DNA of 64,000 bases from Shinella sp. UYSO24 (GCA_902167985.1 CABHNZ010000002.1:310001-374000); one strand, 5' to 3'; counted from the stretch's first letter, positions 49,355-59,992 are shown. Notes: generated from the sequence alone by a model not told the origin. Numbers and translations are program-made.

Positions 49355-49819
49355 TCAGCCGATCTTGCGGATGAGTTCGAGCAGCATCATCCGTTCGCCG
49401 GAGGTGAGCGGCTCCAGCGTCTTTTCGGAAATGTCGAAGGCGGTTGCGATATTGCGCTCGATGGCCTGATGGCCGTCGGTGGTGAGCGAGAGCATCAGCC
49501 TTCGGCCATCCTTCGGATCGGGCTCGGTGCGGATGAAGCCGCGCTTGACCAGACGGTCGACGACGCCCTTGATGGTGGCCACATCCATCGCCGTCTCGCG
49601 GCCCAGCTGATTCTGCGAGCAGGGTTCGATCTGGCGCAGCTTGGTCAGGGCCGCCCATTGGGTCGTCGTCAGGTTGTCACCGATCAGTGACGAGAAGATC
49701 GCCACATGCCGCTGGGTTGCCTGGCGCAGGAAAAAGCCGATCTGGCGGTCGACATGATAGTCGCCTTCGGTGTCATTCGTCGTGTCGTCGCGCCGGTTCA
49801 CGGCCATGGCGATATCCAT
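49355..49819 (-). CDS. MarR family regulator, probable regulator of the locus
   Basis: 154 residues from the Met at 49819. Winged helix: TTTQWAALTKLRQIEPCSQN, QLGRETAMDVATIKGVVDRL and the wing FIRTEPDPKDGRRLMLSLTT. MarR-type repressors control aromatic and heterocycle catabolism; in Pseudomonas, NicR, which senses 6-hydroxynicotinate, is of this family. It sits between the importer and the reductase operon and is transcribed toward livF. Target sites are not proven. Confidence 0.82.
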   Translation of the reverse strand: MDIAMAVNRRDDTTNDTEGDYHVDRQIGFFLRQATQRHVAIFSSLIGDNLTTTQWAALTKLRQIEPCSQNQLGRETAMDVATIKGVVDRLVKRGFIRTEPDPKDGRRLMLSLTTDGHQAIERNIATAFDISEKTLEPLTSGERMMLLELIRKIG

Positions 49820-49976
49820 CTCGGCGATCTGCTGATCCTTCGCATTTAAACGGGTGAGGGCGATTGTCAACGGCGTCGCAGCCGCGCAGGCTCCGGTACG
49901 GCCCAGCGCAGCTGACGCTTGCTGCAACACTGTTAAAGGCATAGAATCAGGCTGGTTATCTGGGCATGGATGCGTG

Positions 49977-50225
49977 ATGGCAAATATCGTGACGGCAAAG
50001 GGTCAGGTGACGATACCCAAAGAGGTGCGGGACCTGCTTGGCCTTCGGCCCGGCAGCAAGGTCGAGTTTCGGCGTGCGGCAGATGGCAGCGTCGTTCTCT
50101 CGAATGCCGTGGATAAGGCGCTGAGCGGGCAGCCGGCGATAAGCCGGTTTGAGCGGTTTCGAGGTCAGGCGGGAGAAGGGCCCGACACGGATTCTGTGAT
50201 GGCCCTTACCCGCGGTGAGCCTTGA
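49977..50225 (+). CDS. vapB: AbrB/SpoVT-type antitoxin (VapB)
   Basis: 82 residues. Swapped-hairpin AbrB domain ANIVTAKGQVTIPKEVRDLL, GLRPGSKVEFRRAADGSVVL, with a toxin-binding tail. Its stop overlaps the TTG start of the PIN toxin by 4 bases (TTGA). The pair lies between the MarR gene and the reductase operon, transcribed with the latter. Confidence 0.85.
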   Translation: MANIVTAKGQVTIPKEVRDLLGLRPGSKVEFRRAADGSVVLSNAVDKALSGQPAISRFERFRGQAGEGPDTDSVMALTRGEP

Positions 50226-50629
50226 CGACACTCGTAGACACGAATGTCCTGCTCGATCTCGTGACGGACGATCCGGCATGGGCCGACTGGTCCGTCAGCC
50301 AGCTCGAACTTGCAGCGCTTCATGGCCCGCTCGTCATCAACGATGTCATCTACGCCGAACTCGCTGTTCGATATGGTCAAAGGGCCGATCTGGATGTGTT
50401 TCTTGATGAAGCAGGGATCGATTTGATGCCAATTCCGCGTGAAGCGCTCTTCCTCGCCGGCAAGGCATTTTTAACATATCGAAAGTCAGCGGGGACGAAG
50501 ACCGGTGTGCTGCCGGATTTCTTCATCGGTGCTCATGCTCAGGTCGACAGCCTACTGTTGCTGACGCGGGATCGCGGCCGTTACGGTACATACTTTCCAG
50601 CCGTTCAACTGGTCACTCCTGCGGCGTGA
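50222..50629 (+). CDS. vapC: PIN-domain ribonuclease toxin (VapC)
   Basis: 135 residues. The PIN acidic residues are visible in TTLVDTNVLLDLVTDD, VINDVIYAELAVRY, KTGVLPDFFIGAHA and LLLLTRDRGRYGTYFP. VapC toxins cut tRNA or rRNA. The likely start is TTG at 50222, which overlaps the antitoxin stop; no better start is available. Confidence 0.85.
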   Translation: MTTLVDTNVLLDLVTDDPAWADWSVSQLELAALHGPLVINDVIYAELAVRYGQRADLDVFLDEAGIDLMPIPREALFLAGKAFLTYRKSAGTKTGVLPDFFIGAHAQVDSLLLLTRDRGRYGTYFPAVQLVTPAA

Positions 50630-50649
50630 TGGCCTTGGCCAGAAGGCGA

Positions 50650-50702
50650 TTGACAGGCGGAACAATCGAGCCATACTCATTCGTATACAAACAAAAGAAT
50701 GA
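50650..50702 (+). promoter_or_regulatory. Promoter and inverted repeat of the reductase–hydantoinase operon
   Basis: TTGACA at 50650 and CATACT at 50672 are 16 bp apart. TCATTC at 50677 and GAATGA at 50697 are inverted copies that would cover the transcription start, a fitting place for a repressor such as the MarR protein. It lies 20 bp after vapC, so the operon need not depend on vapBC transcription. Confidence 0.5.
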
Positions 50703-50756
50703 AGCCGGGGTTCTGTCTGGCCATGGTCGCAATGCGTCGTGGCAATGGAGGTCGCT

Positions 50757-52258
50757 GTGGTCAAGCAGCAGGTCGAGAGTGTGCTCAATGGCAAGATCAG
50801 GTGCGATGCCTGTCCGGTGATGTGCTATATCGCCGACGGCCGCTCGGGAGCCTGTGATCGCTATGCGAATGTTGCCGGTGATCTGGTGCGTGTCGATCCG
50901 CTGACGGTGATCGAGGCGGTGGCGGCCGACGAGGGCAAGGTCGTGCCGTTTCTGGCAGCCGACGAGGCGGGGCGCGGTGTCGAGTGGGACGGCGATCTCG
51001 TGCAGTCGCGCCAGCCTTCGTCACGGCGATCGGCGCCGGAACCACCTATCCCGATTACAAGCCCGCTCCCTTCATCGTCTCACGCAAGGAAAAGGGCGTC
51101 GATTTCGTCACCGTGGTGACGGAGGGGATCTTCAGTTACTGCGGCGCCAAGGTGAAGATCGATACCGACCGGTTCCTCGGGCCGGAATCGGCACCGGTGC
51201 GGGTCGGTGGCGAACAGGTCGGTCATGTGACGACCGGCGAATACGGATCGCAGATGCTGTCCTTGGGCGGCGTCCATCATCTGACCGGCGGCTCGAAGAA
51301 GGAAGGCCGCGTCACCTGCGAGGCGCTTCTGGCGCTCTGCAACCGCGAGCCCGTCGAAATGACGATCGATGGCGGCGCGAGCCTGACGGTCGAGGCCGGC
51401 AAGGCGCCGATCATCAATGGCGAGGAAGAATACCGGATGCGGGTCGGTTGCGGCTCTGCGACGATCGGCATGTTCGCCCGCCAGTGGCTCGGCCATGTGG
51501 ACGAGGTCGTGGTGGTGGACGACCATATTACCGGCGTGCTTTCCGAACATCAGGCGGGCAAGCTTCTCGATATCCCGGGTACGGGGATCAAGATCAAGGG
51601 CCGTCGTTCGACGCCGGGCCGCTATTTCCAGGTGGCCGATCCGGGCACGGGCTGGGGCGGCACGAATATCGTCGATCCGCTTTCCATCCTCGGGGATTTC
51701 GATCCTAAGGTGGCCTATCCGGGCCTGCGGATGCTGATGGTTTCGACGACCGGCGAGCAATATGGCTATTACGTGCTGGACGAGAACCTCTGTCCCATCC
51801 TGCAGGCGACCTTGCCTGCAGCGCTTCAGCAATCGGTCGAGGTGATCGAGGAGAATTGCGAGCCGGCGCTGGCGACCGTGCTTTTCATGGGCGGTGCCGG
51901 CGGCAGTCTTCGCGCCGGCGTCACCAATAATCCGGTGCGGCTGACGCGCTCGGTGCGGCAGGCGCTGACGCATGTGACCTGCGGCGGTGCGCCCGCCTAT
52001 ATCTGGCCCGGCGGCGGGATCACGGTGATGGCGGATGTCATGGACATGCCGAGCCGTTCCTTCGGCTATGTGCCGACACCGGCGCTGGTGGCGCCGATCG
52101 AGTTCACCATGCGGCTTTCCGATTACGCGGCACTCGGCGGGCATATGGAGGCGGTGACGCCAATCGGCGAGGCGCTGGCGCTGGCCGAACGCAAGGTCGG
52201 CCCGGCCGGTGGCGGGTTATGGCCGACGGACGAGCGCAATTTTCGCTGGGGTGCGTGA
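50757..52258 (+). CDS. 6-hydroxynicotinate-reductase-like iron–sulphur protein
   Basis: About 500 residues after one repair near 51010 (a C lost in CGCCCAGCC). The N-terminal CDACPVMCYIADGRSGACDR can hold a 4Fe-4S cluster, and the long remainder (EGIFSYCGAKVKIDTDRFLG, GCGSATIGMFARQWLGHVDE, TPGRYFQVADPGTGWGGTNI) matches proteins annotated after Hnr of Eubacterium barkeri, which reduces 6-hydroxynicotinate to the tetrahydro-oxo form in nicotinate fermentation. GTG 50757 is chosen because GGAGG lies 5–6 bp upstream. First gene of an operon running to 58367. Confidence 0.75.
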
Positions 52259-52299
52259 GAGTTTCGGGCCCGGGCGAGGGCTCTTCAGGGAGGTCGTGA

Positions 52300-53323
<1,024 letters not shown>

Positions 53324-53331
<8 letters not shown>

Positions 53332-53908
53332 ACCGAAAGTCCGCAAATTTGCCGTTACCGTCGAAGAGATCTTTCACGAGGGCGGGACGCCCGTTGCCGA
53401 ACCCTTGAAAAAGGGCGCCATCCTGGCCGTCATCGAAAATCCCTTTGCCGGCGATTATCACGAGGAGATTGCCGGCTTCATGAAGGATCTGGAGCCCCTC
53501 GGGCTCGACATGGCCCGGCGTCTCGTCGAGGCGCTCGGTGGCGATACAGCTGCGATCGAGGGTTATGGCAAGGGCGCCATTGTCGGGCAGGCGGGCGAGC
53601 AGGAACATGGCGCGCTCTGGCATGTGCCGGGCGGCTATGCGATGCGCGGCGTGCTGGGCGATGCCAGGGCGATCGTGCCGTCGACGAAGAAAGTCGGCGG
53701 GCCGGGCACACGGCTCGATGTGCCGGTGACGCATATCAATGCCTCCTATGTCCGCAGCCATTTCGATGCGATGGAAGTCGGCGTGACCGATGCGCCGCGG
53801 GCCAACGAGATCGTTCTTGCGCTGGTGATGACGACCGGGGCGCGCGTGCATGCGCGGGTCGGCGGGCTGAAGGCAGAGGATATCAAGGGCGAGGACGGGC
53901 TTCGATGA
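53324..53908 (+). CDS. Amino acid synthesis family protein (AA_synth), copy 1
   Basis: 194 residues, intact. KFAVTVEEIFHEGGTPVAEP, LAVIENPFAGDYHEEIAGFM, GYGKGAIVGQAGEQEHGALW and NASYVRSHFDAMEVGVTDAP define the AA_synth family (PF06684), whose reaction is unknown. ATG 53324 lies inside the end of the UPF0280 gene with GAGGAGGAG upstream. It overlaps copy 2 by 4 bp. Confidence 0.8.
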
Positions 53909-54489
53909 AGGCCGAGATCCGCAAGATCACGGTTTTCGTCGAGGAAGTGCTGACGGAACAGGGCGAGGCCGTCGTGCCGCCCGCCCGCAAGGCCGCGGCA
54001 GTCGCCGTCATCCGCAATCCCTATGCGGGGCGGTTCGAACGGGATCTGGCGCCGCTTTACGAGATCGGTGCGGAACTTGGCGGGCTTCTGGCCGCGCGCT
54101 GCGTGGCCGCACTCGGCATCGCGCCGGGTGAGGCCGAAAGTTATGGCAAGGCGGCGCTGGTGGGCGAGGACGGCGAGCTCGAACATGCGGCAGCATTGCT
54201 GCATCCGACGATGGGAAAGCCGGTGCGGGCCGCCGTCGAAAAGGGCGCGGCGCTCATTCCTTCATCCAAGAAGCGGGGGGCTGCGGGCGAACCTCTCGAC
54301 ATTCCGCTCGGCCACAAGGATGCCGCCTATGTGCGCTCGCATTTCGACGGTTTTACCGTGCGGATCGGCGATGCGCCGCGGGCGGGCGAGATCGTCGTGG
54401 CGGTGGCCATAACGGATAGCGGCCGGCCGCTTGCGCGGGTCGGCGGGCTGACGAAGGACGAGGTCATCGGGGTGGACGGGCTGCGGTAA
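53905..54489 (+). CDS. Amino acid synthesis family protein (AA_synth), copy 2
   Basis: 194 residues, a tandem paralogue of the preceding gene with the same length and shared blocks: VAVIRNPYAGRFERDLAPLY, ESYGKAALVGEDGELEHAAA, AAYVRSHFDGFTVRIGDAPR, VIGVDGLR. The two proteins differ over much of the middle, so they probably form a heteromer or have split roles. Start ATG overlaps the previous stop (ATGA). Confidence 0.8.
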   Translation: MKAEIRKITVFVEEVLTEQGEAVVPPARKAAAVAVIRNPYAGRFERDLAPLYEIGAELGGLLAARCVAALGIAPGEAESYGKAALVGEDGELEHAAALLHPTMGKPVRAAVEKGAALIPSSKKRGAAGEPLDIPLGHKDAAYVRSHFDGFTVRIGDAPRAGEIVVAVAITDSGRPLARVGGLTKDEVIGVDGLR

Positions 54490-54552
54490 CGGCCCTTGGG
54501 GCAGTTGTCCTGAATTTCATTCTCATTGCAAACAAGAAAAGCGGGAACGGCA

Positions 54553-56670
54553 GTGTCGGATATTTCAGGAAAAGGGACGGCTTCTGCCGGGGCCGTGCCA
54601 GCGGGCCGCCAGTCGCAGGTAGCGGGGATCGATGTGGGCGGCACGTTTACCGATCTCGTTCTTTTCGACAGCGAGCATGGCACGGTGCGGCTCGCCAAGA
54701 CGCCGACGACGCTGGAGAACCAGTCGATCGGGGTTCTGAATGCGCTCGAGGCGGCCGAGGCGGATATCGCGGCGCTCGATCTCATCGTGCATGGCACGAC
54801 GACCACGACCAATGCCGTTCTGGAGCGCAATCTCTGCCGTACGGGGCTGGTAACGACGGCGGGCTTTCGCGACATTCTGGAACTCGGTCGTCGCACCCGG
54901 CCGCAGGCCTATGGGATGAAGGGCAGTTTCCGGCCGATCATCCCGCGCGACCTGCGGCTCGAAGTTGCCGAGCGCATGGATGCGGCGGGCAAGGTCGTCA
55001 CGCCGCTCGATGAGGCGGGGCTGCGGGCAGCCCTTGACGAGTTGGTGGGCAAGGGCTGCGAGGCGCTGGTCATCCATTTCCTGCATTCCTACGCCAATCC
55101 CGCCCATGAATTGCGGGCTGCGGAGATCGCCGCCGAGATCTGGCCGAACGGCAATGTGACGATCGGCCATGCGCTGCTTTCCGAAAGCCGCGAATTCGAG
55201 CGCGGCGTGACGGCGGCGGTCAATGCCTCGGTGCAGCCGCTTCTGCGGCGCTATGTCGAGCGGCTGGCCGACCAGCTTGCGGCACGCGGCTATCGCCACG
55301 ACGTTCTGGTGATGAACGGCAATGGCGGCATGGTTTCGGCCAAGCATGTCTCGGCGGAAGCGGCAAAGACGGTGATGTCCGGCCCGGCCTCGGGCGTGAT
55401 GGCGGCCGCCTATACCGGGCGACGCGCCGGGATGCCGGACCTGATCACCTATGACATGGGTGGCACCTCGACGGATGTGGCGCTGATCCGCAATGCGGAA
55501 CCGGCCGTCTCCAACGAGATCGAGATCGAATATGCGATGCCGATCCATGTGCCGATGGTGGATGTCCGTACCGTCGGTGCGGGCGGCGGCTCGATTGCGC
55601 GGATCACGCCGGCCGGTCTCCTGCAGGTGGGGCCGGAAAGTGCCGGTGCCGTTCCCGGCCCGATCTGCTACGGGCGCGGCGGCACGCTGCCGACCATTTC
55701 GGACGCCAATATGCTGCTCGGGCGGCTCAACCCGGCCAGGCTTTCCTCCGTGCCCGGCGGGCCGACGCTGGACGGCATTGCCGCGATCTTTGAGGAGAAG
55801 CTCGGCCGGGCGCTCGGCACGGATGCAATCGGAGCGGCCGCTGCAGTCATCCGCATCGCCAATGCGCGGATGGCGGATGCGGTGCGGATGGTTTCCGTCA
55901 GTCTTGGCGAGGATCCGCGGGATTTCGCGCTCTTCGCCTTTGGCGGGGCGGGGCCGCTGCATTCGACGGCGATCGCCCGCGAACTGGGCATTCCGAAAGT
56001 GCTGACGCCCTCGCGGCCGGGGATCACCAATGCGCTCGGCTGCGTCGTGGCCGACCTGCGGCATGATTTCGTCAACAGCGTCAACCGGCCGCTTGCGATG
56101 GTCGATATCGAGATGGTCCATGCGCTTTTCGCCCGCCAGTCGGAAGAGGGGCGGCGGCTCATCGACAAGGAGGCGGTGAAGATCCGCGATATTCGCGAGA
56201 TCGTCTCGGTGGACATGCAGTTCATCGGCCAGACGCATCTGTTGCGCGTGCCGCTCGACGGGCCGGCACCTTCGATCGAAGAGCTGCAGGCGCGGTTCGA
56301 AAAGGCCTACTTCCAGCGGTTCCGGGTCGAATTGCCGGATATCCGGGCAAGCCTTGTCAACGTCAATACGTCGGTCATCGGCCGCCGGGCGGAGATCGAC
56401 CTGTCGCTGCTGATCGACCGGGAGGGCCGCAAGGGGACCCTCGACGAGGCCCTGACCGGCACACGAAACGTCTGGTTCGGAACGTGGTGCGAGACGCCGG
56501 TCTACTGGCGCGATCACCTGCCGCCGACGGCCGACATTATCGGTCCGGCGATCGTCGAGCAGATGGATACGACCATCATCATCGAGCCGGGCGACCGGGC
56601 GACGCAGGATGCCGACGGCAATCTCATCATTCATATCAGCCAGGACGGCCATGCCGGAGGTGCGCAATGA
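54553..56670 (+). CDS. hyuA: Hydantoinase/oxoprolinase subunit A (HyuA-like)
   Basis: About 705 residues, intact. The N-terminal actin-like ATPase starts AGIDVGGTFTDLVLFD, with VHGTTTTTNAVLERN and later TYDMGGTSTDVALIRN, FALFAFGGAGPLHSTAIARE. With subunit B it would use ATP to open a lactam or hydantoin ring, or carboxylate a ketone. The start is probably GTG 54553; TTG 54526 is less likely. Its stop overlaps hyuB (ATGA). Confidence 0.88.
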   Translation: MSDISGKGTASAGAVPAGRQSQVAGIDVGGTFTDLVLFDSEHGTVRLAKTPTTLENQSIGVLNALEAAEADIAALDLIVHGTTTTTNAVLERNLCRTGLVTTAGFRDILELGRRTRPQAYGMKGSFRPIIPRDLRLEVAERMDAAGKVVTPLDEAGLRAALDELVGKGCEALVIHFLHSYANPAHELRAAEIAAEIWPNGNVTIGHALLSESREFERGVTAAVNASVQPLLRRYVERLADQLAARGYRHDVLVMNGNGGMVSAKHVSAEAAKTVMSGPASGVMAAAYTGRRAGMPDLITYDMGGTSTDVALIRNAEPAVSNEIEIEYAMPIHVPMVDVRTVGAGGGSIARITPAGLLQVGPESAGAVPGPICYGRGGTLPTISDANMLLGRLNPARLSSVPGGPTLDGIAAIFEEKLGRALGTDAIGAAAAVIRIANARMADAVRMVSVSLGEDPRDFALFAFGGAGPLHSTAIARELGIPKVLTPSRPGITNALGCVVADLRHDFVNSVNRPLAMVDIEMVHALFARQSEEGRRLIDKEAVKIRDIREIVSVDMQFIGQTHLLRVPLDGPAPSIEELQARFEKAYFQRFRVELPDIRASLVNVNTSVIGRRAEIDLSLLIDREGRKGTLDEALTGTRNVWFGTWCETPVYWRDHLPPTADIIGPAIVEQMDTTIIIEPGDRATQDADGNLIIHISQDGHAGGAQ

Positions 56671-58367
56671 CGACCATCGATCCGATCACGCTCTCGGTCA
56701 TCCAGTCGGGCTTGCAGCAGGTCTGCGACGAGATGGACCTGACGTTTTCACGCGCTGCCTTCTCACCGGTGATTGCCGAGGCGAATGACCGTTCGGACGG
56801 GATTTATTCGGCCGAAGACGGGTCGCTGATCGCGCAGGGTGCTGGCGGCCTGCCGGTCTTCGTCGGCACGATGCAATATTCCACCCGCACGCTGATCGAG
56901 ATGATCCGTGCCGGCAAGGCGGCCGAGCCGCAGCCGGGCGATATCTATATCGTCAACGATCCCTATCTCGGCGGCACGCATCTGATGGATGTGCGCTTTG
57001 CCATGCCGGTCTATCGCGACGGTGAGATCTTCTGCTGGCTTTCCAATACCGGACACTGGCCCGATACGGGTGGTGCCGTGCCCGGCGGGTTTTCCGCCTC
57101 GGCCACCTCGGTGGAGCAGGAGGGATTGCGCCTGCCGCCGGTGAGGCTGTTCAAGGCCGGCGTGCTCGATCCGGAAATCTACGCGATCATCTGCTCGAAC
57201 ATCCGCGTCTCCGAACAGCGGATCGGCGATGTGAAGGCGCAAGCCGCGGCCCTTCTGGTGGGCGAGGAGCGGCTGGCGCGCATTCTCGACCGTTATGGCG
57301 ACGAGACCGTGCGGGCCGCGATCGGCGAATTGCGGCTGCGCGCCGCAGAGCAGATGCGCGCCTATCTCAAGGGCATTCCCGATGGCGTCTATCGATCGAC
57401 GGCCTATGTCGACAGCGACGGCGTGGTCAACGAGCCGTTGGAGATCCGCCTTTCGATCACCGCCAGCGGCGGCGAGCTTGAATTCGATTTCACCGGATCG
57501 TCGAAACCCTGCATGGGGCCGATGAACTCGGTTCTCGCGACAACGCTGTCATCGGTCTATCTCGCCATGCGGCACATCTTTCCCGACGTGCCGATCAGCG
57601 CCGGCGCCTTCGAGCCTCTGAAAGTGCAACGGCCGGAAGGGACGTTTCTCGATGCACAATATCCGCGCCCGGTTTCCGGCTGCGCTGCCGAAGTCTCGCA
57701 GCGGATTGCGGAAGCGGTGTTTGCCGCACTCGTCGAGGCCTTGCCCGACCGGGTGACGGCAGCACCTGCGGGCACATCCGGCAATTTCGCGCTGGGCGGC
57801 TTCGACCCGGAGCGCAATCGCGGCTTCGTCATGTACCAGCTGTCGGGCGGCGGATACGGAGGGAATGCGGATACGGACGGGCTTTCGAACGGCTGCTCGA
57901 CGATCGGCATTTCCAAGGCGCCGCCTGTCGAGATCATGGAGCAACATTTCCCGGTCCTCTATCATCGCTATGCTCTGCGCGAAGGATCGGGCGGTGCGGG
58001 CAAGCATCGCGGCGGCTTCGGGCTCGATTACGAGCTGGAATTGCGGCGTGGCCAGGCGACGGCAAGCTTCGTCATGGATCACGGCCGGTTCGGGCCGCCC
58101 GGTGCGCTGGGTGGCAAGGACGGGATGCCGAATACCGTGACCGTCTATCGCGACGGGGTGGCGATCGTGCCAGAGCATCTTTCCAAGGCGCAGGATATTC
58201 CGCTGAAGCCCGGCGACCGGGTGCGGGTCGGCACGCCGGGCGGTGGCGGTTACGGCGATCCGCGTGAGCGGGCGCCCGAGGCGGTGGAAGAGGACGTGCG
58301 GCTTGGCCGCTATACGAGCGAAGAGGCGCAGGCACTGTTCGGCTGGCGGCCGGGCAGCGGCGCGTGA
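56667..58367 (+). CDS. hyuB: Hydantoinase/oxoprolinase subunit B (HyuB-like)
   Basis: 566 residues, intact. IDPITLSVIQSGLQQVCDEM, SPVIAEANDRSDGIYSAEDG, GDIYIVNDPYLGGTHLMDVR and the end RVRVGTPGGGGYGDPRER are typical of the B subunit, which carries the metal-dependent hydrolysis or carboxylation site. Last gene of the operon; subunit pairing with the upstream hyuA is certain from overlap. Confidence 0.88.
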   Translation: MTTIDPITLSVIQSGLQQVCDEMDLTFSRAAFSPVIAEANDRSDGIYSAEDGSLIAQGAGGLPVFVGTMQYSTRTLIEMIRAGKAAEPQPGDIYIVNDPYLGGTHLMDVRFAMPVYRDGEIFCWLSNTGHWPDTGGAVPGGFSASATSVEQEGLRLPPVRLFKAGVLDPEIYAIICSNIRVSEQRIGDVKAQAAALLVGEERLARILDRYGDETVRAAIGELRLRAAEQMRAYLKGIPDGVYRSTAYVDSDGVVNEPLEIRLSITASGGELEFDFTGSSKPCMGPMNSVLATTLSSVYLAMRHIFPDVPISAGAFEPLKVQRPEGTFLDAQYPRPVSGCAAEVSQRIAEAVFAALVEALPDRVTAAPAGTSGNFALGGFDPERNRGFVMYQLSGGGYGGNADTDGLSNGCSTIGISKAPPVEIMEQHFPVLYHRYALREGSGGAGKHRGGFGLDYELELRRGQATASFVMDHGRFGPPGALGGKDGMPNTVTVYRDGVAIVPEHLSKAQDIPLKPGDRVRVGTPGGGGYGDPRERAPEAVEEDVRLGRYTSEEAQALFGWRPGSGA

Positions 58368-58697
58368 GTCGGGTATAAAGGGCCTCGCTTGTCGTGCGGG
58401 CCGAGGCCAAGGCGGCATAAGTGGCTACAGGTGCGGGCGGGGGCAGGGCATGACGCCCCGCCTCTGCCTGTCATTTCCATTTTGCTTGCACGAGAAAATT
58501 CTCTACCATGACGAGAAGTGCATGGCCTGAATGCGGCAGGATTTGAGGTGCGACGACACGGTTTTCACAGGAAAGCCATATTTGGGTGTCGTCACCAAAG
58601 TGCCATGTAATTGCATTAAATCAATTACTTATCTGTTTTTTAGTGTGGTTCGGCGGACATTTTGTCCTATTGCAGCCATGGTTCGTCTCACATCAAC

Positions 58698-58711
58698 TTG
58701 ATTTCGATCAA
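58698..58711. promoter_or_regulatory. Perfect FNR/FixK-type box
   Basis: TTGATTTCGATCAA is an exact TTGAT-N4-ATCAA, the consensus for the oxygen-responsive FNR/FixK/Anr activators. It is centred about 106 bp upstream of the adaptor gene start, where it could activate or repress the pump operon. Confidence 0.6.
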
Positions 58712-58755
58712 ACTTATTCAGCCGAAATGCAGATTGCGGTTGAAGGGCGGCACAT

Positions 58756-58783
58756 TTATATACGTGCCGGTTTGTATGTATAA
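58756..58783. promoter_or_regulatory. Candidate AcrR-type operator of the RND operon
   Basis: TTATATAC and GTATGTATAA are the arms of an imperfect palindrome centred at 58769, 41 bp before the adaptor start. It resembles the E. coli AcrR site (TACATAC...GTATGTA). The TetR-type gene at the end of the operon is the natural candidate to bind it. Confidence 0.5.
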
Positions 58784-58810
58784 TTTGGGCGTCTTACGCA
58801 GGGGTGCGCG

Positions 58811-59980
58811 ATGCGGTTTCAGAACATAAACGGGCTCATGGTCGGTGTAGCAATGGCGGCGCTCAGCGTCTGTCATGGCCAGGCCTTTGCCCAGCAGCCG
58901 GGAATGCCGCCTTCGGCTGTCGGTATTGTCACGGTCAATCCGGAAGACCTTCCGATCATCAACGACCTGCCGGGCCGCATCGCGCCGACGCGGCTTGCCG
59001 AAGTGCGTCCGCGCGTTTCCGGCATCGTCGTGGCACGGGTGTTCGAGCAGGGCGCGCAGGTCAAGCAGGGCGACGTGCTCTACAAGATCGATCCGGCGCC
59101 GTTCCAGGTGCAGGTCGACAGCGCGGAAGCAACGCTTCGCCGCGCCAAGGCAAGCCAGATGCTTGCCCGCAGCACGGCTGACCGTCAGGAACAGCTGCGC
59201 AAGTCGAATGTCGCGAGCGCGCAGAATTTCGACGATGCGACGGGCCAGCTGGCACAGGCCGATGCCGATGTGGCGGTGGCCGAAGCGGGCCTCGCGCAGG
59301 CCAAGCTCAACCTGCAATATTCCAACGTGACGGCGCCGATTTTCGGCCGTATCGGCCGCGCGCTGATCACCGAAGGTGCGCTCGTGTCTTCGACCGGTTC
59401 GGAAAACCTCGCGACCATCCAGCAGCTTGATCCGATCTATGCGGACTTCACGCAGCCTGCCGGCGATCTCATTCGCTTGCGCAAGGCGCTTGAAGCCGGC
59501 AAGCTGATGTCCGGCGCCGGTGAGGCCAAGGTCATGCTGTCGCTCGACGACGGTACTGAATATGACCAGCCGGGCAAGCTGCTGTTTTCCGAAGCTGCCG
59601 TCGACGAGACGACCGGCCAGGTGACGCTGCGCGGCGAATTCCCCAATCCGAAGGGTGATCTGCTGCCGGGCATGTATGTGCGCGTCAAGATCGAGCAGGG
59701 CGTCGAGAAGGGCGCGATTGCCGTTCCGCAGCAGGCCGTCCAGCGCGACGCCGGCGGTCAGGCCAGCGTCTATGTCGTCAATGCCGACAACAAGGTCGAA
59801 GTGCGCCGCGTCACGGTCGAGCGTGCGCTGGGTCAGCGTTCGGTCATCTCGCAGGGCCTCAAGGGCGGCGACAAGGTGATTGCAGACGGTTTCCAGAAGA
59901 TCGGCCCCGGCGCGACGGTCAATCCGCAGCCCTGGACGCCTACTGGCACTGCTGCTGCCGACGCGGCTCCGAAGAAGTAA
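58811..59980 (+). CDS. RND efflux periplasmic adaptor (AcrA/MexA-like)
   Basis: 389 residues, intact. A signal sequence (GLMVGVAMAALSVCHGQAFA) is followed by the two lipoyl halves (DLPGRIAPTRLAEVRPRVSG, VFEQGAQVKQGDVLYKIDPA), a coiled-coil hairpin and the beta-barrel (GEFPNPKGDLLPGMYVRVKI). It links the inner-membrane pump to an outer-membrane channel. No lipobox is seen at the cleavage site. The pump gene follows by 12 bp. Confidence 0.92.
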   Translation: MRFQNINGLMVGVAMAALSVCHGQAFAQQPGMPPSAVGIVTVNPEDLPIINDLPGRIAPTRLAEVRPRVSGIVVARVFEQGAQVKQGDVLYKIDPAPFQVQVDSAEATLRRAKASQMLARSTADRQEQLRKSNVASAQNFDDATGQLAQADADVAVAEAGLAQAKLNLQYSNVTAPIFGRIGRALITEGALVSSTGSENLATIQQLDPIYADFTQPAGDLIRLRKALEAGKLMSGAGEAKVMLSLDDGTEYDQPGKLLFSEAAVDETTGQVTLRGEFPNPKGDLLPGMYVRVKIEQGVEKGAIAVPQQAVQRDAGGQASVYVVNADNKVEVRRVTVERALGQRSVISQGLKGGDKVIADGFQKIGPGATVNPQPWTPTGTAAADAAPKK

Positions 59981-59992
59981 GGACGGGCCACG

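Larger units (their letters stand above)
58368..58810. other. Regulatory gap before the RND pump genes
   Basis: 443 bp, more AT-rich than its surroundings, with no convincing gene. It contains the FNR/FixK box (58698–58711) and a palindromic operator (58756–58783). No clear terminator of the hyu operon is seen. Confidence 0.5.

Noticed and set aside
58586..58783. A 65-codon frame in the gap before the RND genes
   Set aside because: It overlaps the FNR box and the operator, lacks a ribosome site and has no recognisable features.
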